This document shows positions 6,704-7,793 of a stretch of DNA of 7,793 bases, in pieces; position 1 is the stretch's first letter, and each line of letters begins with the position of its first letter. The notes under the pieces are model-generated. The model was not told the DNA's origin, did not search any database, and saw only the letters and a list, made by a program, of their open reading frames with translations. Source of the stretch: UKL13-2 sp031370625 (lineage in GTDB: Bacteria; Pseudomonadota; Gammaproteobacteria; Burkholderiales; Usitatibacteraceae); NCBI GenBank assembly GCA_031370625.1, contig JANMQR010000076.1, positions 1 through 7,793 on the forward strand. Direction: 5' to 3'. A program made the translations under genes and the position numbers.

Positions 6704-7729
6704 ATGAGCAGACCCATGCGTGGAGCGGACGTGTTGGACATGGCGCAGGAAATGATCCGGCAAGCGAAGACGATAGACGAGTTGCGGCAAGCTCAAGCGG
6801 TGGTGTTGCCACTGGCTTATGGCCTGAGTCTGGATGAGACCGCACAAGCGATTGGTCAATCGGTGACTTGGACGAGCCGATTGCGTAACCGATTTCTAGC
6901 GGGCGAGACCGTCGGTGACGGACAACGCCAGCACGCAGGCGGCAGACGTCGGCAGAATCTCAGCCTTGAACGCTAGTGCGAGATTTTGGTGCCCTTTCTG
7001 CAGCGTGCCAGCAGCGGCGGCATTCTCGTGGTGCCGCAAATCAAAGCCGAGCTGGAAGCCGCCCTGGGCCGCAGTATGGCGCTATCTTCAGTCTATAACC
7101 TCCTGCATCGACATGGCTGGCGCAAGCTGGCACCGGACAAGCAGCACCCGCAGAGTGACCCGGTGGCGCAGGCGGCATGGAAAAAAACTCCCCGAAGCGC
7201 TCGCCGCGTTAATCGCCGGCTGGGTCGGCGCCGCGCCGGTCAAGTTGATGTTTCAGAGCCTGCCCCCGCGAAGGCGGGGGACGAGGCGCGGTTTGGGCGG
7301 ATCAGCGATGTACGCCGCTGCTGGGCGCCGTTCCCGGTAAGGCCCTTATGCCGGGGGATGCTGACGCATGAATACACTTATGCCTATGGCGCGGTCGATG
7401 TGGTCACAGGTGAGTTCGATTCACTGATCCTGCCTCATGTGAATACGGACTGCATGCAGATCTTCCTCGATGAAATGGCCGCCCGCCACCCACAGCGCCG
7501 CATCATCATGGTGTTGGATGGGGCGGGCTGGCATCGCAGTGACGCACTGAAGGTGCCGACGAACATGCGTCTGCTCAGCCTGCCGCCGTATGCGCCGGAG
7601 CTGAACCCGGTTGAGCATGTGTGGGACGAGTTGCGAGAGAAGCACTTTCACAACAAGGCGTTCGACTCCATGGAGGCGCTCGAGGATCAACTCAGCATCG
7701 GGCTCATGGCGTTGGAGAAAGACCGCTGA
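6704..7729 (+). pseudogene. IS630-type transposase, multiply disrupted
   Basis: A DDE transposase that cuts and joins element ends at TA sites. AGGTG lies about 6 nt before ATG 6704. The N-terminal part holds a helix-turn-helix (LSLDETAQAIGQSVTWTSRL) and the linker LSLER; then an in-frame TAG at 6974-6976 interrupts it before EILVPFLQRASSGG. It continues through LSSVYNLLHRHGWRKLAPDK to AAWK, where a run of seven A (7181-7187) shifts the frame to KLPEALAALIAGW...KLMFQ. A 23-nt insertion (7257-7279) then separates MFQ from DEARFGRISDVRRCWAP and returns the frame. Catalytic acids are still visible: D of DEARFG, D of MVLDGAGWH, and E of LNPVEHVWDELRE. The product ends at TGA 7727. No functional protein can be made without three corrections. 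Confidence 0.88.
7257..7280. repeat. REP-like GC hairpin inserted in the transposase
   Basis: A perfect 7-bp stem CCCCCGC (7263-7269), loop GAAG, GCGGGGG (7274-7280). Removing 23 nt (7257-7279) joins MFQ directly to DEARFG, the uninterrupted family sequence, and restores the frame, so the hairpin is an insertion. The CCCGC-GAAG-GCGGG core resembles dispersed palindromic repeats common in beta- and gammaproteobacterial genomes. No T-run follows, so it is not a terminator. Confidence 0.65.
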
Positions 7730-7757
7730 GGGTACAGTCTATCGTCGCTTGGGACTA

Positions 7758-7793
7758 GATAATTAATGTACTATTGATTTAGAAATGAAATTA
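7758..7793 (-). repeat. Right terminal inverted repeat of the IS630 element
   Basis: The reverse complement starts TAATTTCATTTC and contains AATAGTACA like the left end. The last two bases are the target TA, at the very end of the window. Confidence 0.7.

Larger units (their letters stand above)
6639..7793 (+). mobile_element. IS630-family insertion sequence, complete but inactive
   Basis: The ends at 6639-6674 and 7758-7793 are imperfect inverted repeats (27 of 36 positions match when the right end is reverse-complemented), both starting TAATT. Each is bounded by TA (6639-6640 and 7792-7793), the target dinucleotide that IS630/Tc1-mariner elements duplicate. The element is ~1.15 kb, normal for the family, and holds one transposase frame in the plus direction. 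The transposase is broken by three lesions, so this copy cannot move by itself. The window stops on the last base of the element. Confidence 0.82.

Noticed and set aside
7263..7280. GC hairpin as intrinsic terminator
   Set aside because: No T-run follows and it is inside the transposase frame; better explained as an inserted palindromic repeat.
1..7793. CRISPR array, tRNA, rRNA or toxin-antitoxin pair
   Set aside because: I found no regularly spaced repeats, tRNA-like cloverleaf or paired small genes on either strand by reading.

Overview
The window looks like the edge of a photosynthesis gene cluster in an anoxygenic phototrophic (purple) proteobacterium, probably beta- or gammaproteobacterial. 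The evidence is a recognisable bchC (bacteriochlorophyll a synthesis) directly downstream of a purple-type crtE (geranylgeranyl diphosphate synthase), both on the minus strand, behind a region with a perfect TGT-N12-ACA palindrome of the PpsR/CrtJ type. The taxon is inferred from gene content only.

Layout. Positions 1-592 (minus) hold the N-terminal 197 codons of bchC, cut by the left edge. Positions 635-1528 (minus) hold complete crtE. Positions 1529-1818 are a divergent control region with the operator-like palindromes. Positions 1819-2336 (plus) hold a small exported protein with a TonB-C-like domain, frameshifted near its signal peptide. Positions 2408-4371 (minus) hold a membrane-anchored winged-helix/TolB-like/TPR regulator, frameshifted inside the DNA-binding domain. 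Positions 4513-5012 (plus) hold a small secreted protein of unknown function, frameshifted, followed by a hairpin terminator. Positions 5298-6550 (plus) hold a periplasmic serine hydrolase of the class C beta-lactamase family whose last ~34 residues are out of frame. Positions 6639-7793 are a complete but dead IS630-type insertion sequence with TA-bounded inverted ends; its transposase has a stop codon, an A-run frameshift and a 23-nt REP-like hairpin insertion. The window ends exactly on the right-hand TA.

How it fits together. CrtE makes the C20 precursor for carotenoids and for the bacteriochlorophyll tail, and BchC acts late in bacteriochlorophyllide a formation, so one PpsR/CrtJ-controlled transcript could serve both pigments. 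The genes to the right have no evident link to photosynthesis. The regulator and the small secreted protein are divergent across 141 bp and may be a regulator-target pair.

The most notable overall pattern is that crtE and the visible bchC are intact, while every gene to their right carries at least one frame lesion. Four of those genes need exactly one added base to be restored. This is either real decay at the cluster border or systematic base loss in the assembly; reads would decide. I did not see a clearly new multi-gene system. The best leads are the paired operator upstream of crtE, the crtE-bchC junction without crtF, and the hairpin insertion in the transposase.
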